From assembly GCF_900111365.1 (NCBI RefSeq), contig NZ_FOGZ01000026.1:1-41262 (forward strand): DNA of 41,262 bases. Reading direction: 5' to 3'. The translations under genes and the position numbers were made by a program. Of this stretch, positions 7,363-15,597 are shown piece by piece. The notes below the pieces were generated by a model. It was not told the DNA's origin. It saw nothing but the letters and a program-made list of their open reading frames with translations, and searched no databases. Each line of letters begins with the position of its first letter. Within the stretch, counting starts at the first letter, position 1. The stretch comes from Propionibacterium cyclohexanicum. Its GTDB lineage: Bacteria; Actinomycetota; Actinomycetes; Propionibacteriales; Propionibacteriaceae.

Positions 7363-7911
7363 TCAACCCAGCACCTCGCCGATCGCCGCGTCGAAATCAG
7401 TCAGGTCGCCCGGCGTGCGTGAGGTGATGAGAGTGAACCCCTGGGCGTCGTCCACCTCGACGGACCGATCGACCCAGTTCCCGCCGGCATTGGTGATGTC
7501 GGTGCGCAGCGAGGGATAGGAAGTGAGAGTCTTCCCCCGGGCAAGGCCGGTCTCGACGACGAGCCAGGGTCCGTGACAGATCGCGGCAATCGGCTTGCCG
7601 GATGCCGCGAAGCCCTCGGCGATGCGCCGGGCGTCCTCCTGGAGCCGAAGGGTGTCCGCGTTGATGGTGCCCCCCGGGATGACCAGGAGGTCGAAGTCAG
7701 ACGGCGACAACTCGGCGAGCGCCGCGTCGGCCCTCACGGTGGGCCCAGGGTCTTTGTCCGAAACGAGGGTCTGGATGGTCTGGCTGTCGGGGGTCGCGAC
7801 GACCACCTCGTAGCCGGCGGACTCGAGATATCCCTTCGGAGTGAGGAGTTCGTCGGCCTCGACACCGTACGAGCTCGCGATGATGGCAACCCTCTTGGTC
7901 TGATCAGCCAT
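7363..7911 (-). CDS. DJ-1/PfpI family protein
   Basis: This 182-residue class I glutamine-amidotransferase-like protein has VAIIASSYGVEADELLTP at the start, LLVIPGGTINAD, and the nucleophile elbow AAICHGPWLVVE with the family cysteine followed by histidine. This pattern is that of the PfpI/YraA branch, whose members include protein and nucleotide deglycases and stress proteins; substrate is not predictable. The start at 7911 has AAGGAAG upstream, and the extra upstream frame (to 7950) is not conserved. It lies 161 bases upstream of rpsF on the same strand. Confidence 0.85.
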   Translation of the reverse strand: MADQTKRVAIIASSYGVEADELLTPKGYLESAGYEVVVATPDSQTIQTLVSDKDPGPTVRADAALAELSPSDFDLLVIPGGTINADTLRLQEDARRIAEGFAASGKPIAAICHGPWLVVETGLARGKTLTSYPSLRTDITNAGGNWVDRSVEVDDAQGFTLITSRTPGDLTDFDAAIGEVLG

Positions 7912-7977
7912 GATGTGCGATCTTCCTTTCGTCGTCGTTTTCCGGCCCATCCGACAGCTACCCGAGAACGAGGGCCA

Positions 7978-8187
7978 TCAACCGGCCTCAGCGGGGCTCC
8001 CCCGGCTCCAGCAACGGGAGGCGAGTTTCGCGAGTGTCCGGGTCGGGGCGACGCCGACGGACACGGGAACCCCCGTGTCATGCCGCACCCTGGTGCGGAT
8101 CGTGTGGCCCAGGGTGGCAAGGCCGGCCGCATCGGTGGCCCGCACACGCACGAATGCCTCGTCGATGGAGAACACCTCGACCTGCGC
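7978..8187 (-). pseudogene. umuC-type Y-family DNA polymerase fragment
   Basis: The minus strand encodes AQVEVFSIDEAFVRV, then TGVPVSVGVAPTRTLAKLAS: the palm segment of UmuC/DinB polymerases with the SIDEAF catalytic motif. Only about 55 family residues survive. The frame then runs into unrelated sequence and stops at 7978, and the 5' side abuts a transposase fragment. Neither the N-terminal catalytic aspartate nor the little-finger domain is present, so it is a remnant. The final 20 bases before the loss of similarity (7986-8005) are identical to the 3' end of the rhodanese-like gene at 12627-12646. Confidence 0.7.
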
Positions 8188-8281
8188 GGAGGTGGTCGGC
8201 GACGATACGGCCCAAGACCCGGCGAGTGTGCCCGTCTCGGACGATGCACAGGTAGCCCCAGCCCTCGCCGGTGGCCAGGCT
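8185..8281 (-). pseudogene. IS3-type DDE transposase fragment
   Basis: In a different frame from the umuC remnant, the minus strand reads SLATGEGWGYLCIVRDG, then HTRRVLGRIVADHLRA. This is the integrase-core segment of IS3-family OrfB proteins, just after the first catalytic aspartate. Both flanks of the gene are missing. It shows that an IS3 element once sat here and that the umuC fragment was joined to it by a rearrangement. Confidence 0.55.
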
Positions 8282-8288
8282 AGTCTCT

Positions 8289-8306
8289 TTTCAAGAATTG
8301 TTGAAA
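8289..8306. promoter_or_regulatory. Operator-like palindrome before sdpR
   Basis: TTTCAA-GAATTG-TTGAAA is a perfect dyad 22 bases upstream of the sdpR-like start. ArsR-type repressors bind such 5- to 6-bp arms, so autoregulation of the sdpR-sdpI pair is likely. Confidence 0.55.
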
Positions 8307-8327
8307 GGTTGGTGGTGGAGGTGAGGT

Positions 8328-8612
8328 GTGGCGGATCTGCAGGAGGTGTTGCGGGCAGTGGCGGACCCGGCGCGGCGCCGCGTCCTGGAGTTGTTGAGAT
8401 CCGGAGGTGCCTCGGCCGGGGAGCTGTCTCGGGCGACGGGGCTGTCGCCGTCGGCGTTGAGCTACCACTTGGTGAAGCTCAAGGAAGCCGGGCTCGTGCG
8501 CGAGGACAAACAAGGCCGATTCGTGTTCTACCACCTGAACCTCACCGTGCTGGAGGATGCCGCGGTGTGGTTCGCAGGTTTCGCGGGCCGAGGGGGCGAC
8601 GGGCATGAGTGA
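8328..8612 (+). CDS. ArsR/SdpR-family repressor
   Basis: This 94-residue winged-helix regulator runs LQEVLRAVADPARRRVLELL, then GELSRATGLSPSALSYHLVKLKEAGLV, then RFVFYHLN. There is no metal-binding cysteine pair, which places it nearer SdpR than the metal sensors. SdpR controls the immunity protein SdpI, and here the next gene is SdpI-like and overlaps by 8 bases. The GTG at 8328 has GGAGG upstream. Confidence 0.8.
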   Translation: MADLQEVLRAVADPARRRVLELLRSGGASAGELSRATGLSPSALSYHLVKLKEAGLVREDKQGRFVFYHLNLTVLEDAAVWFAGFAGRGGDGHE

Positions 8613-9794
8613 GCCCCAGGAAACAGATGGCGTGCGCGCGTGGTGGTGGGTCTGCTACGCCGTAGTGACGCTGGCGCCGGTGGTCGTGGCCTTGTGGGCG
8701 GTGGCGGCGACGGGGGCCCCGGGCAACCTGTACGTGTTTCCTATCACCGGCCTGGTCGTCTCGGCGGTGCTGGCGGCGACCGCCCGGGGCTTGGGCGCGA
8801 AGGCCGCCAGTGGGAAGACGGAGCGCTCGCTGTTCCGCAGCAGCCTGTCGTCGTGGCCGCATGGGCCGTCGTGTCCGTGTGGACCGTCCTTGGGGGTGCT
8901 GGGCTCGTGAAGTGGGCCGGGCAGGAGGCCAATGGGCGGGTCCTGTCCGTCGCCCTGCTCGGGGCGGCGACGGCCGTGCTGGGCAACGCGACGCCGGTGG
9001 CGCCGCCCAACGCGTGGTTCGGTTTGCGCGTGGGGTGGTCCTCCCACAGCCCCCAGGTGTGGGCCCGCTCCCAATTGGTGGCCGGGCGGATCCTGGTCGG
9101 CGTGGGGACCGCGATCCTCGTGTGCGCGTTCCTGGTCCCACCCGCGGTGTCGCTGGTCGTCGCGGTGGTCCTGCTCCTCGCCGCCGGGGCCGTCTCGACC
9201 CTGTACGCCCGGCACGCAGCACTCGCGGAGGGCCCTGTCCAGGAGGAACCCGCCGTCACTGCCGGCCGCTGGAAGGCCGCGGGGCCAGATGCTGCCGGGA
9301 CGCCGGACTCGTGGCCGCGGCGGGCCGCCGCGATTGTGTTGGCGTGGGTCCCGGTGGTCGTGGTCGCCTGCTACGCAGCGTGGATGTGGGGCCGCATGCC
9401 ACCCGTCATCGCGTCGCACTGGAATGGCCTGGCGGCACCAGACGCGTCCCAGTCGCGGGTCGTGTTCCTCGTGGAAGCGATTCTGTCGAGCGTGGTGTTC
9501 GCAGTGTTCGCAACCTATGGGTCACTGTCTCGGCCCACGACGGTACGCGGCGAGCAGCGGTCTGTGATGGCCCTCGGGCTCGGATCCGGGGTGGCGGCCA
9601 TGATCACCACCGCCTACATCCTGTCCGTCGAGCTGACGATCCGGGCCGGCAGCCCCGAAAGAGCCGACCTGGGCGGGTGGACTCTGCTCGTGTTCGCAGC
9701 GATCCTGTGGGGTCTGGGTCCCCTGGCCACCCAGTTCCGCGGCGAACTCCGTTATCTCGCACACCTGAACTGGGCAGGGGTGCACTGGCCGTGA
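8605..9794 (+). pseudogene. SdpI/DUF1648-family membrane protein, frameshifted
   Basis: The first part (8605-8847) encodes two membrane segments and GKTERSLFRSSL. From there the frame must shift to continue into VVVAAWAVVSVWTV, SdpI-type PNAWFGLR with WARSQLVAGRI, and a DUF1648-type RMPPVIASHWNG. A single missing G after position 8847 (CTG-TC for CTG-GTC) restores one continuous protein of about 396 residues. SdpI proteins give immunity to secreted toxins or protect membranes. Alternatives to a true mutation are a sequencing error or programmed frameshifting; no slippery heptamer is obvious. Without the repair, translation stops at 8910 after about 100 residues. Confidence 0.7.
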
Positions 9795-9923
9795 CAACCC
9801 AGGACGTCCCCGCCAAAGCGACGCAGGGCGACTCGCCTCTCCGTGTGGGGGAGTGGAAGTGTGAACAAAACGAACAAAATGAGTGACAGTTTGGTGAACG
9901 AAATGCGGCGAACTTGACGCTGA

Positions 9924-10915
9924 TTAGGTGTACTGACCGGGGACGTTGATCAATCGTGAGAAGGGCGGCTGGCCTCCGCAGGCGGTGTGGGGTCGGTGGT
10001 GGTTGTAGTAGTGCAGCCAGCCAGCGAGTTCACCGCGACGCTCAGCTTCGGACGCCTAGCAGCGAGCATAGGCCCAGCCATCGGCCATGGCCCGGTGGAA
10101 GCGTTCGATACTCCTTCCCGTTGGTCTGTGGCCGATACGGACGGGTTCGTTTGTGCGTAATGCCGCGCTCAGCGCAGGTGTCTCGCCATAGGTGCGACCG
10201 GTAGGCACCCCCGTTGTCTGACAACACCCGCTCAACAATGACTCCCCGCTGGCCGAACCAATCCACTGCTCGAGACAGAACCGCCGTTGCGGTGATCGCG
10301 GTCTCGTCGTCATGAATCTCGGCGTATGCAACGCGGGAATAGTCGTCGATGATTGTGTGGACGTAGGCCTTTCCCATGAGTGGATTGGCGTACTTGTTCC
10401 GGGGTTTGTCCGGAGTGGAGCTTCGATTTCTCTCTCCTTGCTGCCGGCCGACGTAGCGCCAACCCCCTCCGTCTGGGATGTTGCCAAGCTTCTTCACATC
10501 CACATGAATCATTGAGCCGGGATGGTCGTGCTCGCATCGACGGATCGGTTCTCCGGTGGCCCGGTCGACATGCGACAGACGGTTCAAACGGACCGAGCTA
10601 AGTATGCGATGAACCGTCGATGGGGCAATGCCCAAACGGACGGACAGTTGAACAGGGCCTTCGCGGAGGCGTAGACGCAGGGCGATGCAGCGGCGACTGG
10701 TCTTCGTGTCGGTCTTGTTCGGCGAGTGGTGTGGCCGCGAGGATCGGTCTCGCATCGGTTGCCCTGTCTGATATCTGTCGTCCCATCTCTTTACCGTGGG
10801 CCACGAGACCTGGAATCGGGCTGCGACTTCACTGATCGGCCAGCCTTCGTCAACGACGAGGCGGGGCCACCTTCAGGCGGTGGCGCGGTGTGAGAGCAGC
10901 GTTTGGATGTGTCAT
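9924..10915 (-). pseudogene. IS481-family transposase with three inactivating lesions
   Basis: The frames together give a full IS481 transposase: an N-terminal HTH (NAALTPRHRLKVA, then PISEVAARFQVSWPTVKRW), a DDE core with IHVDVKKLG, VLSDNGGAYRSHLW and RPQTNGK-IERFH, and a tail ending LINVPGQYT. Three lesions block it: an extra base in a run of four G at 10863-10866 near the N-terminus, a second frameshift after TNGK, and a TAG in the AYARC-x-ASEAERRG segment. The start at 10915 is the ATG of MTHPNAAL. It cannot make transposase from one frame, so it is an immobile relic. Confidence 0.8.
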
Positions 10916-10934
10916 GAGTTCTCTCCGAGACGGA

Positions 10935-10964
10935 AAGGGGGCCAGCAGATTCGGTTGGCCCCTT
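10935..10964 (-). terminator. Terminator-like hairpin after the hydrolase gene
   Basis: Read on the minus strand, GGGGCCA pairs with TGGCCCC across an 11-base loop and is followed by CTTTCC. It begins 18 bases past the hydrolase stop. Confidence 0.5.
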
Positions 10965-10981
10965 CACGTTGCGAGTGCAGT

Positions 10982-11710
10982 TCAGCTGGTTTGCGACGCT
11001 GCGCGAATGATCTCGGCGAGGTCGCTCGGCCGGCTCCACATGGGCCAGTGCCCTGTAGGGAGGTCTACGACATCGACGCGTTCGAGGTTTGCGACCTCAG
11101 CGAACATGGGGTGACCCGCCTTGACCAACTCCATCACCTGCTCGCCCGAGATCGAGCAGCACACCAGGGTCGTCGGGACGCGATGGCGGGCCTCGTTCGT
11201 GAGCTCGACGGACTGGCGAAGCACCGGAGCGGGCTCAGGGACGGCCTTCGTCCGGAAGCGCTCGAGTGTTTCGGCTCTCAGTCCTTCGAGGCTAGCCTGC
11301 TGCCCGAGGTCATCGAACGACGGCAGGGGCAAGTCTTCAAGCTCGGCCGGGAACTCGGATGCGAACGCAGTGCCATTGGCCACGGGGCCGGAATCGACCC
11401 ACACCACCCGGGCGACCGACTCGGGGTGTCGGTCGAGGACGAGACTGACGGGGACGTTGGCTCCGCTGTGCGCGACGAGGATCACGGGCTGATCGCCCTG
11501 CTCGGCGATCGCGTCTCTGATCGCTGCCGCCTGGTCGTCGACCGTCTTTGCCGCGCGCTCCGCGTCGTCCTCGTCGAGACCCGGCAAGGTCATCGCGACT
11601 GCGTGCGTGTCATCGGTTGCAAGGTACTCAACGACGTCGTCCCAGGCCCATGCTCCCAGCCAGTGGCCGGGGATAAGGACGATAGGTCGACTGTTATTTG
11701 TTGTTGTCAT
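10982..11710 (-). CDS. Alpha/beta hydrolase
   Basis: This 242-residue alpha/beta-hydrolase fold protein has the oxyanion region LIPGHWLGAWAWDDVV, the nucleophile elbow LVAHSGANVP (Ser in AHSGA, a relaxed G-x-S-x-G) and the catalytic histidine in DLPTGHWPMWSRP. No signal peptide is visible, so it should be cytoplasmic. Substrate is unknown. It is divergent from the WYL regulator, with a 73-base intergenic region carrying a TGACA-N7-TGTCA dyad, which suggests that this regulator controls it. Both genes lie between an IS481 relic and an inverted IS481 remnant. Confidence 0.85.
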   Translation of the reverse strand: MTTTNNSRPIVLIPGHWLGAWAWDDVVEYLATDDTHAVAMTLPGLDEDDAERAAKTVDDQAAAIRDAIAEQGDQPVILVAHSGANVPVSLVLDRHPESVARVVWVDSGPVANGTAFASEFPAELEDLPLPSFDDLGQQASLEGLRAETLERFRTKAVPEPAPVLRQSVELTNEARHRVPTTLVCCSISGEQVMELVKAGHPMFAEVANLERVDVVDLPTGHWPMWSRPSDLAEIIRAASQTS

Positions 11711-11744
11711 GGGACAAGCCTCCCAGCCATGATGGACAAGAGTG

Positions 11745-11761
11745 TGACACCATTTATGTCA
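11745..11761. promoter_or_regulatory. TGACA-N7-TGTCA dyad between hydrolase and WYL gene
   Basis: TGACACCATTTATGTCA lies in the 73-base divergent region, 23 bases before the WYL regulator start. It is the likely shared operator. Confidence 0.55.
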
Positions 11762-11783
11762 TGAATTTATCGAGGTTTGAGCG

Positions 11784-12482
11784 GTGAAGCGAGCCGAGCG
11801 ACTACACGCCCTGTCCGAGACGCTGCGTCGCAGTGGGGCACGGGGCGTCTCGGCCGAGCGGTTGGCGCGAGAGTTCGAAGTGTCGGTCCGCACTGTCAAG
11901 CGTGACCTCGACGCGTTGGAGAACAGCGGCGCACCAATCTGGTCCCGCCCTGGCCCGGGCGGGGGATACGGGCTTGCCAAGGGTGCGACCCTTCCGCCCG
12001 TCACCCTGTCCCCGGCGCAGGCCGTGGCGCTCATGGTGGCGGTCTCCGCCGCGTCAGATGCGCCCTATGCAGATCTGGCAGGGGCCGGGGTCCGGAAGAT
12101 CATGGACGTCCTTGACCCCAAAACCCGAGCGCAGGCCGACGAGCTTGCCCGCCGGATCTGGGTCAATTCGCTTCCCTCTTCCTCACGCTCCATCCGATCA
12201 GCGATAGAGGAGGCGATGGCCGAGCAAAGAGTGCTCCGCATTCGCTATACGTCGCGGGAGGGTATCACGACTGCTCGTGACGTCGAACCTGTGCTGTTCG
12301 CTTCCACGAGCGGCCGGTGGTACCTAGTCGGATGGTGCCTCCTGCGCGATGCGATGCGATGGTTCGCCGTGTCGCGCATCGAGCACGCCGCCGTCACCAT
12401 GACGGCCTGCAGCGGCCACACCATCCAGGAGGTCGGGGAGCCCCCGGTGAACGCCAGGCCCGTTCATGGCCGCGACGAGTGA
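11784..12482 (+). CDS. YafY-type HTH/WYL transcriptional regulator
   Basis: This 232-residue regulator has an N-terminal winged helix (RLHALSETLRR, then VSAERLAREFEVSVRTVKRDLDALE) and the GYGLAKGATLPP wing. A WYL ligand-sensing domain follows around residues 140-215, with RVLRIRYTSREG and SGRWYLVGWC (the W-Y-L triad reads WYLVGW) and an R-x-F-x-V-S-R-I segment as MRWFAVSRIEH. It starts with GTG at 11784. The divergent hydrolase gene is the obvious target. Confidence 0.85.
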   Translation: MKRAERLHALSETLRRSGARGVSAERLAREFEVSVRTVKRDLDALENSGAPIWSRPGPGGGYGLAKGATLPPVTLSPAQAVALMVAVSAASDAPYADLAGAGVRKIMDVLDPKTRAQADELARRIWVNSLPSSSRSIRSAIEEAMAEQRVLRIRYTSREGITTARDVEPVLFASTSGRWYLVGWCLLRDAMRWFAVSRIEHAAVTMTACSGHTIQEVGEPPVNARPVHGRDE

Positions 12483-12489
12483 CTGCCTC

Positions 12490-12515
12490 GATCAACCTCT
12501 CCGGTCAGTACACCT
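12490..12515 (+). mobile_element. 3' remnant of a second IS481-type transposase, inverted
   Basis: These 26 bases match the 3' end of the IS481 relic (complement of 9926-9951) at 24 positions and encode the same SGQYT/PGQYT-type tail. Orientation is opposite to that relic, so the pair faces outward around the hydrolase and WYL genes. Nothing else of the element remains that I can recognise. Confidence 0.55.
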
Positions 12516-12628
12516 GTGGCCACCGGCACCCACGCCAACTGCGTCGCCCGACGAGGCACCAATAATTCGAGCATGAGTTCGATGACAGATCCTGGGACAG
12601 ACACCGTCTGCCGATCAGGCGGTGCACC

Positions 12629-13033
12629 TCAGCGGGGCTCCCCCGGAACCAGCACCTGACCATCCTTCAGCCAAGCGCCCAGACCGCCGGTAAGGGAGAA
12701 CGCCTCGTGGCCCGCGGAGCGCAGCAGCGCGACCGCACCCTCGGCCCGCGCACCGGTGGTGCTCACGACGACGACCGGCTTGCTCGTGTCGGCCAGCGGA
12801 TCATCCCCCCAGATGGCCTCCACAGGATCGGCGCGCAGTGCCCGAGCGTCAACCAGCCGCGCGCCTGGAAGATGCCCCCGGACGAACTCGCGATGGCTGC
12901 GCACATCGATGACCACCGCTCCACGGGAGAGCAGGCCCAGGGCGGCAGAGACGTCCACACCGTGTGCCGCCCCGGCGTCCGGCCGATCCGGCACCCCGGG
13001 CTCGCGATCGTCCCTGGTCCACGGCCACCTCAT
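12629..13033 (-). CDS. Rhodanese-like protein without the catalytic cysteine
   Basis: This 134-residue single rhodanese domain has ALGLLSRGAVVIDVRSHREFVRGHLPGARLVD, the CH2-like motifs typical of the fold. The active-site loop, normally a cysteine-led C-x-x-G-x-R, reads VVVSTTGARAEGA, with serine/threonine in place of cysteine. It therefore should not transfer sulfane sulfur through a persulfide and may be a binding or regulatory domain. The ATG at 13033 has an AGGATGAGG stretch upstream. Its last codons are repeated exactly in the umuC relic (7986-8005). Confidence 0.75.
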   Translation of the reverse strand: MRWPWTRDDREPGVPDRPDAGAAHGVDVSAALGLLSRGAVVIDVRSHREFVRGHLPGARLVDARALRADPVEAIWGDDPLADTSKPVVVVSTTGARAEGAVALLRSAGHEAFSLTGGLGAWLKDGQVLVPGEPR

Positions 13034-13251
13034 GACCTCATCCTGCCACCGGCTGCGCCCAGTGGCCGTCATCCCCGTTCTGCACCCCTTACGGCTTGCG
13101 GCCCGGCACGAGCGAGGAATGCCCCTACAGTGCATGTCGTGGCAGGAAGCACGAACCGCGCGGGCCGGTACGCACTCCCAAGGGCCCATGAGCGGCGCGC
13201 GAGGGGCACGGGCTGCGGGCGGAAGACACTACAGGCCGTCGTGGTGGCCCC

Positions 13252-14466
13252 ATGAGCGTGCGTGAGCGAGTGCGACGCCACACCGACATGCCCCGCGACG
13301 TGCTCGTGTTGGGCCTCATCGCCTTCTTCGTGGCTCTGGGCTTCGGCGTCCTGGTGCCGGTGCTGCCCAGCTTCGCCGCCCACTTCGGCGCCAATGACTT
13401 CATGGTGGGTCTGGTGGTCTCGACCTTTGCGGCCATGCGGCTTGCCACGAGTCCGCTGTGCGGACGGATTCTGGCTCGCCTGGGGGGACGCGCCACCTTG
13501 GCGAGCGGGGTGCTCATCGTCGCGGCATCGAGTTCGATCATGGCCTTCGCCACGAACTACTGGTGGCTGTTGGGGTGGCGGGCGGTGGGCGGTATCGGCT
13601 CGGCGATGTTCACGGTCTCCGCGATGACCCTGCTGCTCGCCAGCGTGCCGGCAGATATGCGAGGCCGGGCCACCGGCTTCTACCAGAGCGGTTTTCTCAT
13701 CGGCGGCATGGCAGGCCCAGCGCTCGGCGGGCTGCTTGCCAGGATCGCACTCGTCGCGCCCTTCCACTTCTACGCCATCACTCTCGCAGCAGCGGGGGCA
13801 ACGGGACTGCTCTTGCTGTCCACGACCACCACGCGGGCCGCCGATCCCGGGACTTCGGCCACGGCACGACCGCTGCGCGAAGTCCTGGGGGATGCCCGCT
13901 TCCAGGCGGCCTGCACGGCGAATCTCGCCCAGGGCTGGAACTCGGTGGGGGTGCGCAATTCGCTCATCCCGCTGGTCATCGTCGCCGGGCTCGGCCTCAC
14001 CCCGACCTGGACCGGTATTGTTTTCGCCGTCGCCGCGGTAGTGCAGACCCTCGCCCTGGCACCCGTGGGCCGCTTCGTCGACACTGTCGGCCGCCGCCCG
14101 GCGATGCTTGCCAGCGGCGCCCTCATGGCTGTCGCCCTCATGGGCGTGCCGCTGAGCCATTCGATCTGGCCGCTCATGGGCCTCATGTGCGTCTATGCCA
14201 TCGGTGCCGCTGCGATGGGCACCGCCCCGGCCGCCAGCGTCGGCGACGCCACCGGTGGTGTGCGCGGCGGTACCCCGGTGGCGATCTTCTCGATGTCCAG
14301 CGATCTGGGCGCCATCGTCGGCCCGCTGGTCGCCGGCGCGTTGTCCGACCACTTCGGACGCACCTGGGGATTCTCGGTGGGTGCCGTGCTGCTGGCCCTC
14401 AGCTCGCTCATGGCGGTACGGATGCCCCGCGCCGAGGCAGGGCATCGCCGCACCCCCCAAGGCTGA
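13252..14466 (+). CDS. MFS transporter
   Basis: This 404-residue major facilitator protein has about 12 hydrophobic segments. The loop after the second helix reads PLCGRILARLGGRATL (motif A-like), and its counterpart in the second half is APVGRFVDTVGRRPAM. An N-terminal DVLVLGLIAFFVALGFGVLVP and the motif C-like FYQSGFLIGGMAGPALGG suggest a drug:H+ antiporter of the 12-helix type. Substrate is not predictable. It is a single gene, convergent with the gnd gene across a strong hairpin. Confidence 0.85.
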   Translation: MSVRERVRRHTDMPRDVLVLGLIAFFVALGFGVLVPVLPSFAAHFGANDFMVGLVVSTFAAMRLATSPLCGRILARLGGRATLASGVLIVAASSSIMAFATNYWWLLGWRAVGGIGSAMFTVSAMTLLLASVPADMRGRATGFYQSGFLIGGMAGPALGGLLARIALVAPFHFYAITLAAAGATGLLLLSTTTTRAADPGTSATARPLREVLGDARFQAACTANLAQGWNSVGVRNSLIPLVIVAGLGLTPTWTGIVFAVAAVVQTLALAPVGRFVDTVGRRPAMLASGALMAVALMGVPLSHSIWPLMGLMCVYAIGAAAMGTAPAASVGDATGGVRGGTPVAIFSMSSDLGAIVGPLVAGALSDHFGRTWGFSVGAVLLALSSLMAVRMPRAEAGHRRTPQG

Positions 14467-14492
14467 ACCCGCGCAGGGCCGAACCCGCGCAG
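14465..14492. repeat. Two-copy tandem repeat after the MFS gene
   Basis: GAACCCGCGCAG occurs at 14465-14476 and 14481-14492 (16-base period). The first copy overlaps the stop codon, reading TGAACCCG like the repeat at 4517. Confidence 0.8.
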
Positions 14493-14503
14493 CCCACGGC
14501 CCG

Positions 14504-14533
14504 GGTGTCCCGGCGCCCCGCCGGCGGGACACC
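14504..14533. terminator. Bidirectional terminator hairpin between MFS and gnd
   Basis: GGTGTCCCG (14504-14512) pairs perfectly with CGGGACACC (14525-14533). It lies between two convergent stop codons and can serve both genes. Confidence 0.7.
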
Positions 14534-14546
14534 GAGGCCGGCCCGA

Positions 14547-15431
14547 TCACTCGGTGTGGCGCACCTCGTGCCCGCCGAACTGCCCGCGCAGGGCCGAGAC
14601 CAGCTGCATGGCGGGGCTGTTCTCCTGCCTGGACGCGAAGCGCGCGAACAGCGCCGCCGCCAGGACGGGGGTGGGCACCGCATGGCCGACGGCCTCTTGC
14701 AGCGCCCAGCGTCCCTCGCCGGAATCGGGGGTGTACTGGTCGACGCCGCTGAGCTCCGGATCGTCGTCGAGTGCCTTGACGAGCAGGTCGAGCAGCCAGG
14801 AGCGCACCACGGTTCCGCGCATCCAGGCCTTGAAGCAGCCGGCTGGATCGTCGATCACCTCGCTGGCCTTGAGCAGTTCCCAGCCCTCGCCATAGGCATG
14901 CATGAGGCCGTACTCGACCGCGTTGTGCACCATCTTTGCGTAGTGCCCAGCCCCTGTCCCGCCGGCATGCACGAAGCCCTCCTCCCGGGGGCCCTCGGGG
15001 CGCAGCGCGTCGAAGATCGGCAGGGCGCGGCGCACATCGGCAGCGTCGCCCCCGACCATGAGGCCGTAGCCATTGGTGCGCCCCCAGACCCCTCCGGAGA
15101 CCCCGCAGTCGCAGAAGTGGATGCCTCGGGCGGCCAGCACGTCGGCGTGGGGAGCAGCGTCGCGATACGGCGAATTGCCACCGTCGATGACCAGATCGCC
15201 GGGATCGAGCAGCTGGGCCAGGGAGGCGATCGTGGCGCGGGTGGGCTCCCCGGCCGGCAACATCACCCAGATCGTGCGCGGCGCGACGAGCCGGGACACG
15301 AGTTCGCCCAGGTCGGCCACATCGGTGACGGCGGGGTTGCGGTCGTAGCCGATCACCTCGTGACCAGCGGCACGGATGCGTTCTGCCATGTTGAGGCCCA
15401 TCTTTCCCAGGCCGATGAGTCCGAGTTGCAT
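14547..15431 (-). CDS. gnd: 6-phosphogluconate dehydrogenase (decarboxylating), short form
   Basis: This 294-residue enzyme converts 6-phosphogluconate to ribulose 5-phosphate, CO2 and reduced cofactor. The Rossmann motif is LGLIGLGKMGLNMAERI, the substrate loop reads IDGGNSPYRDA and GVSGGVWGRTNGYGLMVGG, and the catalytic lysine is in HYAKMVHNAVEYG. The length is that of the short, often NAD-dependent GndA/YqeC-like class rather than the 470-residue form. It lies downstream of gntP and gntK on the same strand, completing a gluconate pathway. Confidence 0.93.
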   Translation of the reverse strand: MQLGLIGLGKMGLNMAERIRAAGHEVIGYDRNPAVTDVADLGELVSRLVAPRTIWVMLPAGEPTRATIASLAQLLDPGDLVIDGGNSPYRDAAPHADVLAARGIHFCDCGVSGGVWGRTNGYGLMVGGDAADVRRALPIFDALRPEGPREEGFVHAGGTGAGHYAKMVHNAVEYGLMHAYGEGWELLKASEVIDDPAGCFKAWMRGTVVRSWLLDLLVKALDDDPELSGVDQYTPDSGEGRWALQEAVGHAVPTPVLAAALFARFASRQENSPAMQLVSALRGQFGGHEVRHTE

Positions 15432-15503
15432 GTCTTCTCCCTGTCTGCGGGCTTGCCACGCGGGCCCGTCCGATGCGGGGCCGTGCCCGCGAGCCTGTGC
15501 GGA

Positions 15504-15550
15504 GCGGGCCCTGCCCGCAACCGTGAGCTGGGGCGGGCGCTGCCCGCAAC
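15504..15550. repeat. Tandem hairpin repeats between gntP and gnd
   Basis: GCGGGC-CCT-GCCCGC (15504-15518) and GCGGGC-GCT-GCCCGC (15533-15547) are two copies of one unit with a 29-base period, each followed by AACCG. A weaker third GCGGGC lies nearby. The spacer could act as an attenuator or RNA-processing site between gntP and gnd. Confidence 0.75.
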
Positions 15551-15597
15551 CGCGTACCTGAGCGGGCCGTGGCGCCCACCCCGACGAGATACCGCAG

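Noticed and set aside
8810-9886. A 358-codon frame overlapping sdpI
   Set aside because: Arg/Gly-rich translation with no motifs; the SdpI frame explains the same DNA.
13069-15579. An 836-codon open frame on the minus strand
   Set aside because: It runs antisense through the MFS gene and in another frame through gnd; its composition is Arg/Gly/His-rich and it has no recognisable domain.
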